Positions 1 to 8,967 of a DNA stretch of 64,000 nt are shown one piece after another (positions within the stretch are counted from its first letter, which is position 1; each line of letters starts with the position of its first letter). Where the stretch lies: contig QUKC01000005.1 of assembly GCA_003481005.1 (NCBI GenBank), positions 394 to 64,393 of the forward strand, read 5' to 3'. The translations under genes were made by a program, and so were the position numbers. The DNA is from Firmicutes bacterium TM09-10. GTDB lineage: Bacteria; Bacillota; Clostridia; Lachnospirales; Lachnospiraceae. Under the pieces are notes generated by a model that was not told where the DNA came from, did no database searches, and worked only from the letters and a program-made list of their open reading frames with translations.

Positions 1-263
1 TACAGCCGTTTGCCGCAACAGAGAGAGATATTTTATCAGCGTTTTTCTGTTCTGTCAACAGCTTTTTAAAACTTTTTTTGCCAGGCGTAAACGCAAGGTT
101 TATCTACAGATTCTCCTGCAGGCATGGAAGCTGCATCCGAAAACTACGAATAAACTGGAACAACACAGAAAAACGCCCGCAAAAAGTGGGATTACTACCA
201 GCTTCCTGCAGACGTTTTCTACTATGACAGCGATTCCAGATATCCTTCTGGCAAGCTGCTGCT
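1..263. other. Intergenic region left of the V-ATPase operon
   Basis: This stretch holds the outward promoter at 30-58. It also has a short plus-strand open frame (about 154-267, 37 codons, no clear start) whose composition looks protein-like (ending in a Y/D-rich stretch then SGKLLL and a stop). A neighbouring frame just upstream also reads without stops, so this could be a frameshifted gene remnant, but no family is recognised. No convincing terminator for the V-ATPase operon was found; a weak C/G stem followed by GTTTTT lies around 172-197. Confidence 0.3.
30..58 (-). promoter_or_regulatory. Strong sigma-A promoter reading out of the window
   Basis: On the minus strand there is TTGACA (53-58), a 17-nt spacer and TAAAAT (30-35). 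The start site would lie near position 23, so the transcript leaves the window to the left. The gene it serves is not visible. The near-consensus boxes are typical of highly expressed genes. Confidence 0.7.
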
Positions 264-881
264 TTAATGGTTCATATTTCTCTTAATGACCTTCAGACGT
301 GTAAACTCCTCACGTTCTTTTTCTTCGAGGGCGTTGCTGATATCCTTTACGAGAATCGTATAAGATGGAATCGTTATATTTTTCAGGGCGTTTGCACGCT
401 TCTGCGTCTTGCGAATATTCATTGCAAGACGGTAGGCGGAGTTTTCCACCATGGACAGGCGGACGGTCAGCTCCTTTACCTTTAAAAAGCTTTCCCGGGC
501 AGCATCCACCGACTCACTGGAATTATAAAAGCCGTAATAGGGGATTTTTTTCTCCTCCTCGCAGCTTACCAGCGGGATCTCTGTGCCCATGATGCTTCTG
601 GTTTTGATACGCACAGAATCCTCTGCAGGAATCGTTTTTGCAATTTCCTGCACAGAATGAATGCCCACCTCTATATTTGCCTGCTGAAGCGCCTGGTATG
701 CCTCCGTAAACGTAGCATCAATCTCTGATTGGATCGTTTTCGCCTCTTCGATCAGATTCATCAGCTCCCGGATCAGGATATTCCGTTTTTTATCCATCAG
801 CTCATAGCCCTGCTTTGCAAGCGTCAGGGAGTTTTTCGCCAGCATCAGGTTACCTTTTGTGGGAAATGCGTTTGTATTCAT
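264..881 (-). CDS. atpD: V-type ATPase subunit D
   Basis: This 205-residue protein is the central-stalk (rotor) subunit D of a V-type ATPase, also called NtpD. It couples rotation of the A3B3 head to the membrane ring. The N-terminal signature NAFPTKGNLMLAK and the long N- and C-terminal helices, with a K/R-rich C-terminus, are characteristic, and the length matches the family (about 200-215). The start has an AAGGAG ribosome binding site 8 nt upstream. It is the last gene of the nine-gene operon, 12 nt after subunit B. Assignment is firm from motif and context. Confidence 0.95.
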   Translation of the reverse strand: MNTNAFPTKGNLMLAKNSLTLAKQGYELMDKKRNILIRELMNLIEEAKTIQSEIDATFTEAYQALQQANIEVGIHSVQEIAKTIPAEDSVRIKTRSIMGTEIPLVSCEEEKKIPYYGFYNSSESVDAARESFLKVKELTVRLSMVENSAYRLAMNIRKTQKRANALKNITIPSYTILVKDISNALEEKEREEFTRLKVIKRNMNH

Positions 882-893
882 AGATAACGCTCC

Positions 894-2285
894 TTATTCC
901 AGTACACGACCCTGTTTGTCATAATACTCGTCCAGGATCTTTGTATCCACACGATCCAGTTCTTCTCTGGGCAGCATGCGCAAAAGGCTCCAGCCGATCT
1001 CCAGGGTATCGATAATGGTTCTGTTTTCATCCTCCCGCTGACCGACGAAGTATTTCTCGAACTTTTTACCGAATGCCAGGTATTTTTTATCCAGCGCAGA
1101 CAACTCATCTTCACCGATAACGCTCGCCAGTGCTCTCGCATCGCCCACCTTTGCGTAGGAAGAAAACAGCTGGTTTGCGACAGCCTGATGATCCGCTCTG
1201 GTATAGCCCTCACCGATACCATCCTTCATCAGACGGGACAGGCTGGGCAGGACATTGACCGGAGGATATACCCCCTGTCCATGCAGCGCACGATCCAAAA
1301 CGATCTGTCCTTCTGTAATATAACCGGTCAGGTCGGGGATCGGGTGTGTGATATCATCATTGGGCATGGTCAGAATCGGAATCTGCGTTACGGAACCGTC
1401 GATTCCTTCTACAATACCCGCACGTTCATAAATCGTCGCCAGCTCGGAATACAGATAGCCCGGATACCCTTTTCTGGACGGGATTTCACCCTTACTCGAA
1501 GAAACCTCACGCATCGCCTCTGCAAAGGAGGTCATATCCGTCAGAATAACAAGGATGTGCATATGCTTCTCAAATGCCAGATATTCTGCTACCGTCAGCG
1601 CTACCTTGGGTGTGATCAGACGTTCTACAACCGGGTCATTTGCCAGGTTCAGGAACATGACGACGTGATCGGATACCCCGCTTTCTGCAAAGGTATGGCG
1701 GAAATATTCTGCAACATCATATTTTACACCCATCGCAGCAAATACAACTGCGAATTTCTCATCGGAGTTATCTCCCAGAGATGCCTGACGCACGATCTGT
1801 GCAGCCAGCTGGTCATGAGGCAGACCGTTTCCGGAGAAAATCGGCAGCTTCTGTCCGCGGATCAGGGTCGTCAGACCGTCGATCGCAGAAATACCGGTAC
1901 GGATATAGTTACGGGGATATTCTCTGGATACCGGATTTAACGGTTTTCCGTTTACATCTGCATATTTTTCTGCTGCAACTTCACCAAGATTGTCGATCGG
2001 AGCACCGATACCATTAAAGGTTCTGCCAAGGAGCTGATCCGTCAGCCCGATTTCCATCGGATGTCCGGTCAGTCTGGTATGGGTATTTTTTAAGGAAAGG
2101 TTATCTGTGCCTTCAAACACCTGTACAACCGCCTTGTCCTCGTTGATCTCTACGATACGGCCAAGCTTTTTTTCCTTACCGTCTGCAACGATCTCCACGA
2201 TCTCATCATAAGCCGCGCCCTTAACACCCTCCAGCACGACGAAGGGGCCGTTGACACTGTTTAATCCCAAATATTCAATTGCCAT
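894..2285 (-). CDS. atpB: V-type ATPase subunit B
   Basis: This 463-residue protein is the non-catalytic B subunit of the V-ATPase head. It has the expected beta-barrel start ([14 protein letters not shown]), the segment [16 protein letters not shown] in place of a full Walker A, and the conserved stretch [30 protein letters not shown], which is nearly invariant in bacterial B subunits (cited here only as a landmark near residues 248-275). Length is typical. The ribosome binding site GGAGGGG sits about 7 nt before the ATG. It lies between subunits A and D as in other ntp operons. Confidence 0.96.
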   Translation of the reverse strand: MAIEYLGLNSVNGPFVVLEGVKGAAYDEIVEIVADGKEKKLGRIVEINEDKAVVQVFEGTDNLSLKNTHTRLTGHPMEIGLTDQLLGRTFNGIGAPIDNLGEVAAEKYADVNGKPLNPVSREYPRNYIRTGISAIDGLTTLIRGQKLPIFSGNGLPHDQLAAQIVRQASLGDNSDEKFAVVFAAMGVKYDVAEYFRHTFAESGVSDHVVMFLNLANDPVVERLITPKVALTVAEYLAFEKHMHILVILTDMTSFAEAMREVSSSKGEIPSRKGYPGYLYSELATIYERAGIVEGIDGSVTQIPILTMPNDDITHPIPDLTGYITEGQIVLDRALHGQGVYPPVNVLPSLSRLMKDGIGEGYTRADHQAVANQLFSSYAKVGDARALASVIGEDELSALDKKYLAFGKKFEKYFVGQREDENRTIIDTLEIGWSLLRMLPREELDRVDTKILDEYYDKQGRVLE

Positions 2286-2300
2286 CGTTTTTCCCCTCCA

Positions 2301-4067
2301 TTATGCATTGCGTGCAATCACGTCGTCATAGAACTTGTCGATTGCCTTTTTGTAATCATCAAATTTGTCCAGTCGGTCATTTTCCACATCGTATTTAATG
2401 GAAATTACCCGGTCAAAAATTTTATCCTCCTTCAGCACGGACATGGGCATCCCCATGGATACCAGTGCTTTGGATTTCTCGTAAAGATACAGGATCGTCT
2501 CCATCATCTTCTGCTGCTTTGCAAGGGGCACAGACGTATCCTGCGGATGGAATGCGTTCTGCTGCAAAAAGCCCAGACGGATAACTCTGGCGATTTCCAG
2601 AGTCAGCTTCTGATCATCCGGCAAAACGTCGCTGCCGATCAGCTTTACGATCTCCATCAGACTGCTTTCCTGGTTCAGGATCGCTACCATCTGATTTCTG
2701 TCATCAATAAAATCAGAGCCTACATTATCTGCATACCAACTTGCCAGATCAGGCAGGTATTCGCTGTAGCTGGTCAGCCAGTTGATTGCAGGGAAATGAC
2801 GGGAATATGCCAGGTTTTTATCCAGCCCCCAGAAGCAGCGGACGAAACGCTTCGTATTCTGGGTAACAGGCTCAGAAAAATCGCCGCCCTGCGGAGATAC
2901 CGCACCGATGATCGTAACACTTCCTTCAGTTCCATTTAAGTTTTCTACCATACCGGCTCTTTCATAGAACGCAGACAAACGGCTCGCCAGATATGCCGGG
3001 AAGCCTTCCTCTGCCGGCATTTCTTCCAGACGTCCGGACAGCTCACGCAGTGCCTCTGCCCAACGGGAGGTGGAATCTGCCATGATCGCTACATGGTAGC
3101 CCATATCACGATAATACTCTGCCAGTGTCAGACCGGTGTAAATGCTCGCCTCACGGGCAGCCACCGGCATATTGGAGGTATTGGCGATCAGAACGGTACG
3201 GTCCATCATGGGATTTCCGGACTTGGGGTCGATCAGCTTGGAGAAATCCTCCAGAACCTCCGTCATCTCGTTTCCTCGCTCACCGCAGCCGATATAAACG
3301 ATCAGATCTGCATCAGACCATTTTGCGATTGCGTGCTGAGTCATGGTCTTACCGGTACCGAAACCGCCGGGGATCGCCGCTGTGCCGCCCTTTGCGATAG
3401 GGAACAGGGTATCCAGGATACGCTGTCCGGTTACAAGCGGACGGGATGCCGGATGTCGTTTCTGATTCGGTCTGGGAATACGGATCGGCCATTTCTGGGT
3501 CATGGTCAGCTCTTTTACACTGTCATCCTTTAACAGCAGAGTTACGATCGTATCGTTGATCGTATACTCACCGTCCGGAACAACTGTTTCCACAATACCC
3601 TCCACGTCGGGAGGCACCATTACCTTATGCACAATGGCGGGAGTTTCCGGTACCTCTGCAATAATCGTACCGCCGGACACTCTGTCTCCGGGCTTTACAC
3701 ACAGCTTCGTCTGCCATTTCCTGTGAGTATCCAGAGAATCCATAGAGAAGCCTCTGTCGATATATTTACCGGATTTTTTCTCAATTTCGGCAAGGGGGCG
3801 CTCAATACCATCAAAGATATTGGACACGATGCCGGGTGCCAGGGTAACAGAAAGTGTTGCTCCCGTCGGATACAGCAGTTCTCCGGGCTTTAAACCGGAG
3901 GTCTCTTCAAATACCTGAATCGTCGCCAGCTCCGGAGAAAGACGGATCACTTCGCCGACCAGCTTTTCTTTGCCGACGTATACCATCTCGCTCATCTTTA
4001 AATCTGTCTTACCTTTGACAGTGACCAGCGGGCCGTTGATCCCATAAATGCTTAACGAGTTTTCCAT
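2301..4067 (-). CDS. atpA: V-type ATPase catalytic subunit A
   Basis: This 588-residue protein is the catalytic A subunit. The P-loop is GGFGTGKT at about residues 234-241, where many homologues have GPFGxGKT; a glycine replaces the proline. The catalytic-glutamate segment GCGERGNEM follows, and the non-homologous region (about 110-190) that distinguishes V-type A from F-type beta is present. The start overlaps the end of subunit E by 16 nt and has an AAGGAGG ribosome binding site about 10 nt upstream, which suggests coupled translation. The enzyme either pumps H+ or Na+ using ATP, or makes ATP; the sequence alone does not say which. Confidence 0.97.
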   Translation of the reverse strand: MENSLSIYGINGPLVTVKGKTDLKMSEMVYVGKEKLVGEVIRLSPELATIQVFEETSGLKPGELLYPTGATLSVTLAPGIVSNIFDGIERPLAEIEKKSGKYIDRGFSMDSLDTHRKWQTKLCVKPGDRVSGGTIIAEVPETPAIVHKVMVPPDVEGIVETVVPDGEYTINDTIVTLLLKDDSVKELTMTQKWPIRIPRPNQKRHPASRPLVTGQRILDTLFPIAKGGTAAIPGGFGTGKTMTQHAIAKWSDADLIVYIGCGERGNEMTEVLEDFSKLIDPKSGNPMMDRTVLIANTSNMPVAAREASIYTGLTLAEYYRDMGYHVAIMADSTSRWAEALRELSGRLEEMPAEEGFPAYLASRLSAFYERAGMVENLNGTEGSVTIIGAVSPQGGDFSEPVTQNTKRFVRCFWGLDKNLAYSRHFPAINWLTSYSEYLPDLASWYADNVGSDFIDDRNQMVAILNQESSLMEIVKLIGSDVLPDDQKLTLEIARVIRLGFLQQNAFHPQDTSVPLAKQQKMMETILYLYEKSKALVSMGMPMSVLKEDKIFDRVISIKYDVENDRLDKFDDYKKAIDKFYDDVIARNA

Positions 4068-4639
4068 CTAAGGCTCGCCTCCTTTCCATCAAAAGCTTCC
4101 TTCAGTTTCGTATCAAAAGACTGGTCGATCAGTATGCCGCGTTTGGAAATTACCGCACGCACGCCTCCGCCGAAGCTGTATTCACTCACAGTAACGGCTA
4201 CGTTTGCACCTGCAGAAATCGCATTCTTATGGCAGATATCCTCCGGATCGATATAAACGGTCACGTCGTCTCCATCTGCAAATTTCACGATTTCACGCGC
4301 CTGATTTACCAGATAGGTTTCATATGCACTGGTCGCCATATAGCGTTCCAGCTTTCCCTTTACTTCGGAAGAAAGCTTTTCATCCAACTCCCGCAGGAGC
4401 TTTCCGGTCTGTTCCCGGATCAGGATCTGTTCTGCTGCCAGATCTGCGTTCATCTGCTTCTTTAAGCTTTCTTCTTTTAACTTCAGTGCAAGCTCGGATT
4501 TGCGCAGGGCCGTCTCTTTGTAATCCTCATAGACCTTTTCCAGTCCCTGCTCATATTCTTGCATCTGTTTGGCATTTTCTGCATTGACCTTTTCTGTGGT
4601 CACATCCATAAAATGCTGCAGCTTTTCGTCTATTGTCAT
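4052..4639 (-). CDS. atpE: V-type ATPase subunit E
   Basis: This 195-residue protein is the peripheral-stalk subunit E. Its N-terminal half is a charged, heptad-like helix (KLQHFMDVTTEKVNAENAKQM onward) and its C-terminal part is a small globular domain ending in a variant of the family's IDQSFDTKLKEAF segment. It pairs with the short coiled-coil subunit H encoded at the operon's start. The ATG is preceded by GGAGGAG. Length and position are typical of bacterial ntp operons. Confidence 0.9.
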   Translation of the reverse strand: MTIDEKLQHFMDVTTEKVNAENAKQMQEYEQGLEKVYEDYKETALRKSELALKLKEESLKKQMNADLAAEQILIREQTGKLLRELDEKLSSEVKGKLERYMATSAYETYLVNQAREIVKFADGDDVTVYIDPEDICHKNAISAGANVAVTVSEYSFGGGVRAVISKRGILIDQSFDTKLKEAFDGKEASLRWKTR

Positions 4640-4690
4640 GGTCTCCTCCGAAATATCTCCTAAAAGATGCTGCGCCTATGCAGCTCTTTT

Positions 4691-4999
4691 TCAGATATTG
4701 ATTCCGATCGCTTCATTTACATAAGATGTGATGAAATCCGGTGCACGGCCTGTGCCGTGTCTGTCCGGGATTTCCACAATCAGCGGTAACTTCCGCTCCA
4801 ACCTGATATGATCGATGATATCCGGAAATTCCTTTCCGAATTTTTCCGTCAAAAGCAGGATGCCGATTTCCTTATCGGCAAGCACCTTGTCGATTTCTGC
4901 CTTCAGCTCCTGTTTCTCGTGGACCACCGCACCTTCTACTCCTGCCAGCCGCATTCCTGTCCAGGTATCAATGTTGTCGCTGATCAGATACATTTTCAT
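4691..4999 (-). CDS. atpF: V-type ATPase subunit F
   Basis: This 102-residue protein is the small central-stalk subunit F (NtpG in the Enterococcus scheme). It has the Rossmann-like pattern MYLISDNIDTWTGMRLAGVEG at the start and a GILLLTEKFG strand in the middle, as in the family. Its ATG overlaps the TAA of subunit K by one base and lacks a strong ribosome binding site, so translation is probably coupled to subunit K. A second ATG two codons on is also possible. Confidence 0.92.
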   Translation of the reverse strand: MKMYLISDNIDTWTGMRLAGVEGAVVHEKQELKAEIDKVLADKEIGILLLTEKFGKEFPDIIDHIRLERKLPLIVEIPDRHGTGRAPDFITSYVNEAIGINI

Positions 5000-5433
5000 T
5001 AAAGCTTACCAATGATCATGAAGGCGATGATCAGACCATACAGGCAGACACCTTCGGCCAGACCTACAAAGATCAGGGACTTACCGAGGATAGAGGAATC
5101 TTCGCTGATTGCACCAAGTGCTGCGCTTGCTGCACTCGCTACGGCGATACCACCGCCGATACAGGACATGCCGATGGAAAGTGCGGCTGCAATATAACCA
5201 AGACCGGTTGCTGTGCTGCTTGCTGCAACTGCTGCAGTTTCAGCAGTCTCTGCTGCAAATGCGTTGCCGGAGAACATCATAACGCCGGTAAAAAGCATCA
5301 GTCCAAAGAACATTACGCCGTTTAATGCCAGGGTTGTTTTATATCTGTGCTTTGTCTGTTCCCCTTTTACAAATACACGGAACGGAACTGCGATACAAGC
5401 TACAAGTGCTGCGAATAATAAAACTTTTGTCAT
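4999..5433 (-). CDS. atpK: V-type ATPase membrane-ring subunit K (c)
   Basis: This 144-residue proteolipid has four hydrophobic segments. The C-terminal pair forms a typical c-subunit hairpin: a glycine/alanine-rich helix (GLGYIAAALSIGMSCIGGGI, about 77-96) and an ion-binding helix with glutamate in GLAEGVCLYG (about 124-133). The N-terminal pair (about 4-22 and 36-60) does not resemble a c-subunit hairpin, has no glycine ladder and no acidic residue. It is followed by an FAAET stretch that could be a signal-peptidase-like site. The ribosome binding site is AAGGAGG. Ion specificity cannot be settled by eye. Confidence 0.9.
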   Translation of the reverse strand: MTKVLLFAALVACIAVPFRVFVKGEQTKHRYKTTLALNGVMFFGLMLFTGVMMFSGNAFAAETAETAAVAASSTATGLGYIAAALSIGMSCIGGGIAVASAASAALGAISEDSSILGKSLIFVGLAEGVCLYGLIIAFMIIGKL

Positions 5434-5447
5434 GACAAATGACCTCC

Positions 5448-7382
5448 TTAAATGTTTTCTTCCTTTGATAAATAGGGTTCAAATTTTCTGCCGTCCCCTT
5501 TGTAGAAGCGGCTGAAAAATTCATAATACTGTAAACGGAGTACCTGAATGCCTACGATCAGACCTTCCATACCCATTACAACCAGATTGCCGACGATCAC
5601 AACGATCACGTTGGGCGCCTGTCCGTTTTCTGCGCCTGCCAGCATCATAACCACCTGCATCATCGCCGCATGGCTGACTGCAAATGCACCGATACGGACA
5701 AAGGACAGAGTGTTGGAAAAATAGCTTAAGCATACTTCAAATAATTCGAAGAAGCCCTGCACCACGAACATCACCGGTCCGTTTTCATCCTGATACTTTT
5801 TCTTTTCCACAAGGGCACTGAGCGGCTCCTTGCAGACGATGACCAAAAGCGGTACTACAAACATTACAACCAAAACGCCTGCTGCCGGAATGGTATGTCC
5901 GGTCATGAACAGCATGATGACTGCAACAACTGCACCGTAAAATACAAAGCCTGCAAGTCCGTTCGTATCAAACAGTGCTTCTCCGGGCCTTTTCTCCCTG
6001 AGGGAATTGATCATATGGAAGATCATCGTCAGAAGAATCAGTCCCATACCGATGGTGATCGTCACAACAAATACGGTATTGAGTGTTCCGATCACCGGCA
6101 GATTCGTCATTGCCTCCGTCGGGCGCAGCCACAGCGCCGGGATCCAGTCCTCAAAGCCAAATACACTGCCATAGAGGAGTCCGAAAATTGTAGAGAAGAA
6201 TCCGCAGCTCGAAAGAACTGCTGCCAGGTTGATCTTTTTAAAATGGTACAATAAATATCCGCCGATCAACAGCACCAGACCCTGTCCCGCATCACCGAAC
6301 ATTGCACCGAAGATAATCGAATAGGACAACGCCACGAACAGTGTCGGGTCAAATTCCTGATAGTTCGGCAGGCCATACATCTGGATAAACATTTCGAACG
6401 GCTTGATCAGCTTCGGGTTTTTCAGACGAGTCGGAGGAATTGAAACTCTTCTGTCCGGATTTTCTTCCAGTGTACAGAAAATATCCGGATCCTCTTCCAG
6501 CTCCTTTTTCAGCAGATCTGCCTCCTTGTTTTCCATCCATCCACAGAGGATGAAGAAGGTTTCGTTTTTCGCTTTGGTAAATGCCGCCAGCTTGCGGACA
6601 TCAAACAGCTTGGATTCATACGCAAGGGTCTTGCTTGCAGCAGAGATCGATTCAGACATCCCATTTAATTCTTTTGCAAGCTCTGCTCTCACTGCTGTGA
6701 TCTGCTGCTCCAGGGCATCTGTTTTTTCCTTTAATTCCCGACAGGCCTCATCAACGGTACCCTCATAGGCATCCTCCAGATGAATCCGTTCAAAATGGAG
6801 AGAAGCATAAATCGCATCCACCTTTTTGGCTTCTGCCGCCGGAACGAAATAAACGCCCCAAACATAATCCTCCGTCTCCTTGCATTTTTCAAAAATCGTG
6901 CAGGCATCGTCGTATGCGTATGTTTTTAAACGCTCATAGTAGCCGACTGGAAGTCTGCCGAAACGGAATCTTACTTCTTTAAAGTGAAGGATCCTGGAAA
7001 TATCAAAATGCAGCTCCTGATAGGGGCTGACCGCATCCAGCAGTCCCCGCTCCTTTTTCAGTTCCTTTTCCAGTGCATCTGTCTCCCTGTCTGCCTTTTG
7101 AATTCTGTTCTGAACTTCAGTGATCCGTTCCATGGCTGTATCCACATCCATGTCTCTCACTGCCGTTGCTTTGCTTCCATAAAGTGTAGCAATCTCTGCT
7201 GCTCTTCCTGCTGCTTCCCGGTAAGGGTTCAACTCTGCGTTGGGTGTGATGTTGTTTAAATGCTTCAATTCGCCCATCGCATTTTCCAGCTGTATCTCAT
7301 ACCGGCAAAGATACTGCCTGGTTACTGTGTCGAGCTGATCCTTTGGCCCGATCACACTGATAAATTTCATTTTTTCAATCAA
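5448..7382 (-). CDS. atpI: V-type ATPase subunit I (a-type stator)
   Basis: This 644-residue protein is the large stator subunit. A soluble coiled-coil N-terminal half (to about residue 335) is followed by about seven membrane helices. The channel segment SYFSNTLSFVRIGAFAVSHA (about 556-575) contains the conserved arginine that faces the c-ring glutamate. I chose the TTG start at 7382: the ribosome binding site AAGGAAGG is about 10 nt upstream, and the resulting MIEKMKF start matches the usual MI.KMKF of the family. The next ATG (7370) is too far from that site. Confidence 0.93.
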   Translation of the reverse strand: MIEKMKFISVIGPKDQLDTVTRQYLCRYEIQLENAMGELKHLNNITPNAELNPYREAAGRAAEIATLYGSKATAVRDMDVDTAMERITEVQNRIQKADRETDALEKELKKERGLLDAVSPYQELHFDISRILHFKEVRFRFGRLPVGYYERLKTYAYDDACTIFEKCKETEDYVWGVYFVPAAEAKKVDAIYASLHFERIHLEDAYEGTVDEACRELKEKTDALEQQITAVRAELAKELNGMSESISAASKTLAYESKLFDVRKLAAFTKAKNETFFILCGWMENKEADLLKKELEEDPDIFCTLEENPDRRVSIPPTRLKNPKLIKPFEMFIQMYGLPNYQEFDPTLFVALSYSIIFGAMFGDAGQGLVLLIGGYLLYHFKKINLAAVLSSCGFFSTIFGLLYGSVFGFEDWIPALWLRPTEAMTNLPVIGTLNTVFVVTITIGMGLILLTMIFHMINSLREKRPGEALFDTNGLAGFVFYGAVVAVIMLFMTGHTIPAAGVLVVMFVVPLLVIVCKEPLSALVEKKKYQDENGPVMFVVQGFFELFEVCLSYFSNTLSFVRIGAFAVSHAAMMQVVMMLAGAENGQAPNVIVVIVGNLVVMGMEGLIVGIQVLRLQYYEFFSRFYKGDGRKFEPYLSKEENI

Positions 7383-7399
7383 TTTTGCCGCACCTTCCT

Positions 7400-8431
7400 T
7401 TATGCCAGGTATTCTCTGATTTTTTCAGCCGGCAAACCGTATCTGACGCATTCCATCGCCGTGATGATCCTGTGCACTTCCTGTTCTTTCCTATATAAAT
7501 AGACTTCCAGGCATGCAGCTGAATAGGGGTTCTGTCTCATCAGCGCACGGTGTACGTTTTCCTGGATCATACTGCCGACCCGTTCCAGATTCGGTTTTTC
7601 CATTTCCTGCAGATATTTTCCATACCTGGTTTCTTTTGCGAAGTTCAACATTTCTTCTGTGCTCTCCGCCTCCGCCATTCGTTTGACCTGCTCCAGGTTC
7701 AGCCGGTAATGCACCGGAATGATCAGGGCATAGACATCTGCCGCTTTCATCCCGTAATAGCGTTTGGCACGGTAAATCCACTGCAGATTCAGGGTATCGA
7801 TTGCAACACCCACCGATTCCAGCACTGCTTCCCGGTCTTCTTTTTTCAATTCTTTTCTGACACGTTTCCAGAGATCCCTGAAATAAAACATATCCAATGC
7901 AAATTCATAGTCAAACAGGGTTGTGGCCCCGCTGCCTGCCACCTTACGCAGCACATCCCCGTAAGGAGTATCCGAAAGGACGCTGACCAGCGTCTCCATC
8001 GAATCTGCAGACGCTGCCTTCTTTAACGGAAATGCCGAATGCTTCGCAAAGGCTTCCTCATAATCGGAAACATCCGCAAGTGTCGGGCTGTCTGACAGGA
8101 TCGCCTGTACAATGTTTTTTAAACAGGTGATTTCGTAGCGTCTGAAATACGTATCCAGAAAATTTCTCTGCTCCATGTTGGAAAACCGGTACAGCTTGGA
8201 AAAATCAGCGTAGAAGGAACGTTTGATCCTTCCCTCCGCCTGTCCTCTATGCATGGTGTTCTCATTTTCATTTCCGAGCACCTTCCCATAGGACGGCTTC
8301 TTTTTCAGCCATGCGACAACCTCAGGAACATTGCCAAGGGTGCTGATCTGGTCAAAATCCTCTTTGCTCAAAAGCGCACCGCTCATGGCCCGTACCTTCG
8401 TCGTCAGACCGCTGTAACGAAATAAACTCAT
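7400..8431 (-). CDS. atpC: V-type ATPase subunit C (d-type)
   Basis: This 343-residue protein is subunit C (eukaryotic d), the funnel-shaped adaptor between the rotor shaft and the membrane ring. It starts with the family-like YSGLTTKVRAMSG and has the helical repeat character of the family, including YFRRYEITCLKNIVQ near residues 90-104. Length is typical (about 330-350). Its start overlaps the end of subunit H (ATGA-type overlap), so the two are translationally coupled. Confidence 0.9.
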   Translation of the reverse strand: MSLFRYSGLTTKVRAMSGALLSKEDFDQISTLGNVPEVVAWLKKKPSYGKVLGNENENTMHRGQAEGRIKRSFYADFSKLYRFSNMEQRNFLDTYFRRYEITCLKNIVQAILSDSPTLADVSDYEEAFAKHSAFPLKKAASADSMETLVSVLSDTPYGDVLRKVAGSGATTLFDYEFALDMFYFRDLWKRVRKELKKEDREAVLESVGVAIDTLNLQWIYRAKRYYGMKAADVYALIIPVHYRLNLEQVKRMAEAESTEEMLNFAKETRYGKYLQEMEKPNLERVGSMIQENVHRALMRQNPYSAACLEVYLYRKEQEVHRIITAMECVRYGLPAEKIREYLA

Positions 8432-8760
8432 CTGCTCACATCCTTAATCATGGACTGCAGAATTTCATCCGAAATCCTGTCGTGCTCTGTATCATACTTG
8501 TGCTGCATTCCGGCAAGCTGTTTTTTCGTTTCCTCCCGGAGTTTTTCCAGCGCGGCTGCCTTCTCGTGCTCCATGTTTGCTTCCAGTTCTTCGGTCTTCT
8601 GTTCTGTCTTTAACTCCAGCATACTGTCAAACTGTTTTTTCTTTTCTTCCATCTGAGCAGCGAGTTCCTTTTTCTGTGCATCCACCGCATCCTGCATCTG
8701 CTGAGCGGCGTCTTCCACAGCCACAAGCCTGTTTAAGACTTCTTCAATGGACTGCCCCAT
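8428..8760 (-). CDS. atpH: V-type ATPase stalk subunit H (G-like)
   Basis: This 110-residue, highly charged protein is almost entirely coiled coil (QQMQDAVDAQKKELAAQMEEKKKQ and on), as expected for the partner of subunit E in the peripheral stalk (NtpF in Enterococcus). It is the first gene of the operon. The ATG at 8760 has AGGAGG 9 nt upstream. A GTG at 8766 would leave only 3 nt and is less likely. Family identity rests mainly on position and coiled-coil character. Confidence 0.85.
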   Translation of the reverse strand: MGQSIEEVLNRLVAVEDAAQQMQDAVDAQKKELAAQMEEKKKQFDSMLELKTEQKTEELEANMEHEKAAALEKLREETKKQLAGMQHKYDTEHDRISDEILQSMIKDVSR

Positions 8761-8830
8761 GTTCACATGCCTCCTTTTCTACTGTTTTGAGCATGTACGT
8801 TATAAATGCTTTTCAATTTGCTCCGTGCGT

Positions 8831-8836
8831 ATTATA
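8831..8836 (-). promoter_or_regulatory. -10 box of the V-ATPase operon promoter
   Basis: A perfect minus-strand TATAAT lies 70 nt upstream of the subunit H ATG. The -35 position is AT-rich and poor, which suggests dependence on an activator. A perfect dyad (8869-8887) lies 32 nt upstream of the box, a usual place for a LysR-type activator site. Confidence 0.6.
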
Positions 8837-8868
8837 CTAGATTTACCTTTTTTTTAAAAATATAAATC

Positions 8869-8887
8869 TGATATGTGTGTAATATCA
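8869..8887. promoter_or_regulatory. Perfect dyad, candidate LysR-family operator
   Basis: TGATAT, a 7-nt spacer and ATATCA form a perfect inverted repeat between the V-ATPase operon and the divergent lysR-type gene. LysR-type regulators usually bind AT-rich T-N11-A dyads in such divergent promoters. Binding by the adjacent regulator is inferred. Confidence 0.5.
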
Positions 8888-8894
8888 AAAACGT

Positions 8895-8939
8895 ATCACA
8901 GAATTGCTTTTATGTCTGCTTTTGAATAAAATCTGTGAT
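8895..8939 (+). promoter_or_regulatory. LysR-gene promoter bracketed by an inverted repeat
   Basis: TTGCTT (8904-8909), a 17-nt spacer and TAAAAT (8927-8932) form a plausible sigma-A promoter for the downstream regulator. ATCACAGA (8895-8902) and TCTGTGAT (8932-8939) form a perfect 8-bp inverted repeat that encloses the promoter. This would suit autoregulation. Confidence 0.45.
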
Positions 8940-8967
8940 TTTTTTCACGATCCCAGGAGGATTTTCC

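Noticed and set aside
1188..1940. Long plus-strand open frame opposite subunit B
   Set aside because: It mirrors a conserved V-ATPase gene and has no family resemblance.
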